The notes under the pieces: model-generated
Database searches by the model: none
What the model was told of the DNA's origin: nothing
What the model saw: the letters and a program-made list of their open reading frames with translations, nothing else
Assembly (NCBI GenBank): GCA_900541135.1
Contig: UQIG01000032.1
Coordinates: 1 to 22,211 of the forward strand
DNA: 22,211 nt
Source: an uncultured Collinsella sp.
GTDB taxonomy: Bacteria > Actinomycetota > Coriobacteriia > Coriobacteriales > Coriobacteriaceae
Direction of reading: 5' to 3'
Translations under genes and position numbers: made by a program
Shown here: positions 19,675 through 22,211 of the stretch, in pieces
Position numbering within the stretch: position 1 is the stretch's first letter
How the letters are laid out: every line of letters begins with the position of its first letter

Positions 19675-21975
19675 TTACTCGGCAGCGGCTTTGAACTTGT
19701 TGTAGTTGATCAGGCAGCCGGCCTTGACGATGGCACGCTCCTCTGCCGTCATATCGGCAATGTAGAGCTCAATCTGCTCAACCGCACCGTCGGCACGCAC
19801 CACGTAGGCAGCGATATTCTTCAGGTCGCCATCGAGCGCGGCACGGATACCCGGCACAAAGACGTAGTCGCCCACCTCAAAGTTGGGCTCCGCCTCCATC
19901 TGGAAGGGCACCATGCCCCAGTTCATCACGTTGGAGCGATAGCGCTTGGTGGCGTACTCATGGACGATGTTGGCCAGGCCGCCAATCACGCGCTGGCAGC
20001 TCGCGGCCTGCTCGCGGGCGGAACCGTCGCCGGGCTTCTTGGCATAGAGCATAGAGCCGTACTCGGTCGCCTTGGCATCGGCCGTGACACCCGCGCCGGC
20101 CAGTGCCTCAAACACGCTGGCAAGCTCAGCATCGAGTGCCGCCAGGTCGCCCGCGGCTTCACCGGCAACGCGGCGCTTCTCCACGACGTCGACCTCCTTG
20201 GAGCGACCCACGTAGGCAGGGTCGCGGCGGCTGAGCGTAAACTCGGCCAGGCCCAGCGGGTTGGAGCGGAAAGAGCTCGTCTCGCCCGAAGGAATAAGCT
20301 CGTCGGTCGTGGTGACCGGGTCCATGATCTTGGAGCACACCTTAAGCAGGATGTCGTCGCCGAGGGGCTCCATCGCGGGCCACGGCTTGATGTTGGGACC
20401 CTCGACCAGCTCGTCGGCAGGCTCCGCCTTGCCAAAGCCCCAGTACACGCGCTTCTTGTACGGCGCATCGTCAAAGGTGCACTCGCAGGCCTCGTCCCAA
20501 GTTTCCTCGGGCAGGTCGGTCGCTGGCGTCAGGATGCCGCCGTTGGCAGCCGTCGCCGCAATGGAGCGGGCGTCCATCAGGGCCACGGCGCTCAGCTGGC
20601 CATTACCCGGCTTGGAACCCTCGCGGTTGGGGAAGTTGCGCGTGGTGTGGCGGATGGACAGGCCGTTGTTGGCAGGCGTGTCGCCGGCACCGAAACACGG
20701 GCCGCAGAACGCCGTGCGCACGATCGCGCCAGCCTCCATGAGATCGTAGATATAGCCGCGGCGCGTAAGCTCGAGCGCCACGGGCTGACTTGTGGGGTAG
20801 ACCGACAGCGAGAACTCGCCGCAGCCGGTGTTGGCGCCCTTGAGCACGCGGGCAGCTTGGACCACGGAGTCGTAGTTGCCGCCCGAGCAGCCGGCGATAA
20901 CGCCCTGTTGCACGTGCAGCTTGCCGTCGACAATCTTGTCGACCAGGCTAAAGTGCGTCTTGCCCTCGCCGATCTTGGCGGCCTCAAGCTCCACCTCGTG
21001 AAGGATGTCCTCGAGGTTTTCGTTGAGCTCGTCGATCTCAAAGCCGTTGGAGGGATGGAATGGCAGCGCGATCATGGGCTTGATGCTCGACAGGTCGACC
21101 TCGACGCAGCCGTCGTAGTAGGCGACATCGGCGGGCTTGAGCTCGCGGTAGTCCTCGCCGCGGCCGTGCATGGTCAAAAACGCGTGCGTGTCCTCATCGG
21201 TGGCCCAGATGCTCGACAGGCAGGTGGTCTCGGTGGTCATAACGTCGACGCCGTTGCGGTAGTCGGTCGTCATGCTCGCGATGCCGGGGCCCACGAACTC
21301 CATGACCTTGTTCTTGACGTAGCCCTTGGCAAAGACGGCGCGGATGATGGCGAGCGCCACGTCGTGCGGGCCGACGCCGGGACGCGGGGCGCCCGTGAGG
21401 TAGATGGCGACAACGCCGGGATAGGCAACATCGTAGGTGTCACGCAGCAGCTGCTTGGCCAACTCGCCGCCGCCCTCGCCCACGGCCATGGTGCCCAGGG
21501 CGCCGTAGCGGGTGTGCGAGTCGGAGCCCAAGATCATCTTGCCGCAACCGGCGAAGTTCTCACGCATAAAGGAGTGGATGACGGCGATGTGCGGCGGGAC
21601 GAAAATGCCGCCGTACTTCTTGGCAGCCGAGAGACCAAAGACGTGGTCGTCCTCGTTGATGGTGCCGCCCACGGCGCACAGCGAGTTGTGGCAGTTGGTG
21701 AGCACGTAGGGCAGCGGGAACTGCTCCATGCCCGAGGCGCGCGCCGTCTGGATGATGCCGACAAAGGTGATGTCATGGCTCGCCATGGCGTCGAAGCGAA
21801 TCTTGAGCGCCTCGGGATCTCCAGACGTATTGTGTGCCTGGAAGATCGAATACGCGATGGTGCCGCGCTTGGCGTCCTCAGGCGTCTGCGTAATGCCGCG
21901 CTCGGCAGCCTCGGCCGCAGGCACGACCTCGCTGCCGCCGCGCAGGTAGATGCCGTCCTCGTACAGCTTAACCAT
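19675..21975 (-). CDS. Aconitase-family hydratase (YbhJ-like)
   Basis: This 766-residue [4Fe-4S] hydro-lyase belongs to the aconitase superfamily. Visible elements are the SDSHTRYGALGTMAVGEGGG block (151-170), likely cluster ligands Cys363 (AGCSGGNY) and Cys424/Cys427 (FCGPCFGAGD), a substrate-side HTTRNFPNREGS block (443-454), and a C-terminal swivel domain ending in the GDYVFVPGI and NYNKF region. Overall length and layout match E. coli YbhJ and clostridial/actinobacterial proteins called hydratase, rather than AcnA or AcnB. The true substrate is unknown; citrate/isocitrate-like acids are possible. The ATG at 21975 follows GGGAGA; a longer frame to 22203 lacks family similarity. A small hairpin (21991-22007) lies in the leader. 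Confidence 0.88.
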   Translation of the reverse strand: MVKLYEDGIYLRGGSEVVPAAEAAERGITQTPEDAKRGTIAYSIFQAHNTSGDPEALKIRFDAMASHDITFVGIIQTARASGMEQFPLPYVLTNCHNSLCAVGGTINEDDHVFGLSAAKKYGGIFVPPHIAVIHSFMRENFAGCGKMILGSDSHTRYGALGTMAVGEGGGELAKQLLRDTYDVAYPGVVAIYLTGAPRPGVGPHDVALAIIRAVFAKGYVKNKVMEFVGPGIASMTTDYRNGVDVMTTETTCLSSIWATDEDTHAFLTMHGRGEDYRELKPADVAYYDGCVEVDLSSIKPMIALPFHPSNGFEIDELNENLEDILHEVELEAAKIGEGKTHFSLVDKIVDGKLHVQQGVIAGCSGGNYDSVVQAARVLKGANTGCGEFSLSVYPTSQPVALELTRRGYIYDLMEAGAIVRTAFCGPCFGAGDTPANNGLSIRHTTRNFPNREGSKPGNGQLSAVALMDARSIAATAANGGILTPATDLPEETWDEACECTFDDAPYKKRVYWGFGKAEPADELVEGPNIKPWPAMEPLGDDILLKVCSKIMDPVTTTDELIPSGETSSFRSNPLGLAEFTLSRRDPAYVGRSKEVDVVEKRRVAGEAAGDLAALDAELASVFEALAGAGVTADAKATEYGSMLYAKKPGDGSAREQAASCQRVIGGLANIVHEYATKRYRSNVMNWGMVPFQMEAEPNFEVGDYVFVPGIRAALDGDLKNIAAYVVRADGAVEQIELYIADMTAEERAIVKAGCLINYNKFKAAAE

Positions 21976-22211
21976 ACTGTCTCCCACTCTGCCCGAAAGG
22001 CTCGGGCGCATAGCATACATTCGTTCAATATCGTGCCATAGAACGGTTGCGAGTGGGTTACGAATCTGCACGTTCACTTTATCTCGGTAAAGCATAGAAC
22101 GAGCCCGGTGTAGTGACATCAGACTTGGTGCAAGGAGTGTCCCAAAGTGCCGGCACAGACGATATGAGCAGGACATAAAAAACATTGAGAGCCCCTGCTG
22201 CATGAAAGACC

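Noticed and set aside
19651..22041. Very long plus-strand frame opposite the hydratase
   Set aside because: The minus strand encodes an unmistakable aconitase-family protein; the other frame reads as low-information Ala/Gly/His/Leu sequence.
21976..22203. N-terminal extension of the hydratase
   Set aside because: The extra 76 residues have no family similarity and the ATG at 21975 has a well-placed SD.

Overview
The window looks like a chromosomal segment of a gut Coriobacteriia, most likely Collinsella or a close relative. This rests on the high GC of most genes, a fused-IIAB mannose-type PTS followed by a DUF956 gene, a long Cys-rich GltD-like oxidoreductase, and a DUF5692-type membrane protein. 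The genus is an inference; there is no rRNA or marker gene here.

Left edge (1-1040): a small, lower-GC XRE regulator whose start codon lies inside a 10-bp inverted repeat, a 350-nt non-coding stretch full of inverted and direct repeats, and tRNA-Arg(CCT) on the minus strand with its own terminator. This resembles the border of an integrated element at a tRNA 3' end. Region 1041-4323 (minus): a mannose-family PTS operon IIAB-IIC-IID, a terminator, then a manO-like DUF956 gene. The 400-nt AT-rich region upstream holds a -10 box and a 16-bp perfect palindrome.

Region 4729-9887: a redox module. A 925-residue FAD/NAD(P)/multi-[4Fe-4S] oxidoreductase and a hypA nickel chaperone run leftward; a TetR regulator and a polytopic membrane protein run rightward. 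The 190-nt divergent region contains two 15-bp palindromes of identical design plus a third partial copy, so the TetR protein probably controls both sides.

Region 10125-13543: a membrane-anchored acidic protein of unknown function, an AAA/DUF4143 ATPase with a repeat-flanked promoter, a tRNA-Ser-like fragment, a long palindrome and a 57-residue Pro-rich protein. Region 13676-16303: clpB, read leftward. Its upstream region has three palindromes spaced exactly 80 bp apart.

Region 16750-19511: two paralogous membrane-anchored proteins in opposite orientation around a third anchored protein, with several dispersed palindromes and direct repeats in the gaps. Region 19675-21975: a YbhJ-like aconitase-family hydratase, followed by a 72-bp palindrome with 23-bp perfect arms. 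The richest unexplained material is the non-coding palindromes (at least four families) and the TetR/oxidoreductase/membrane protein module.
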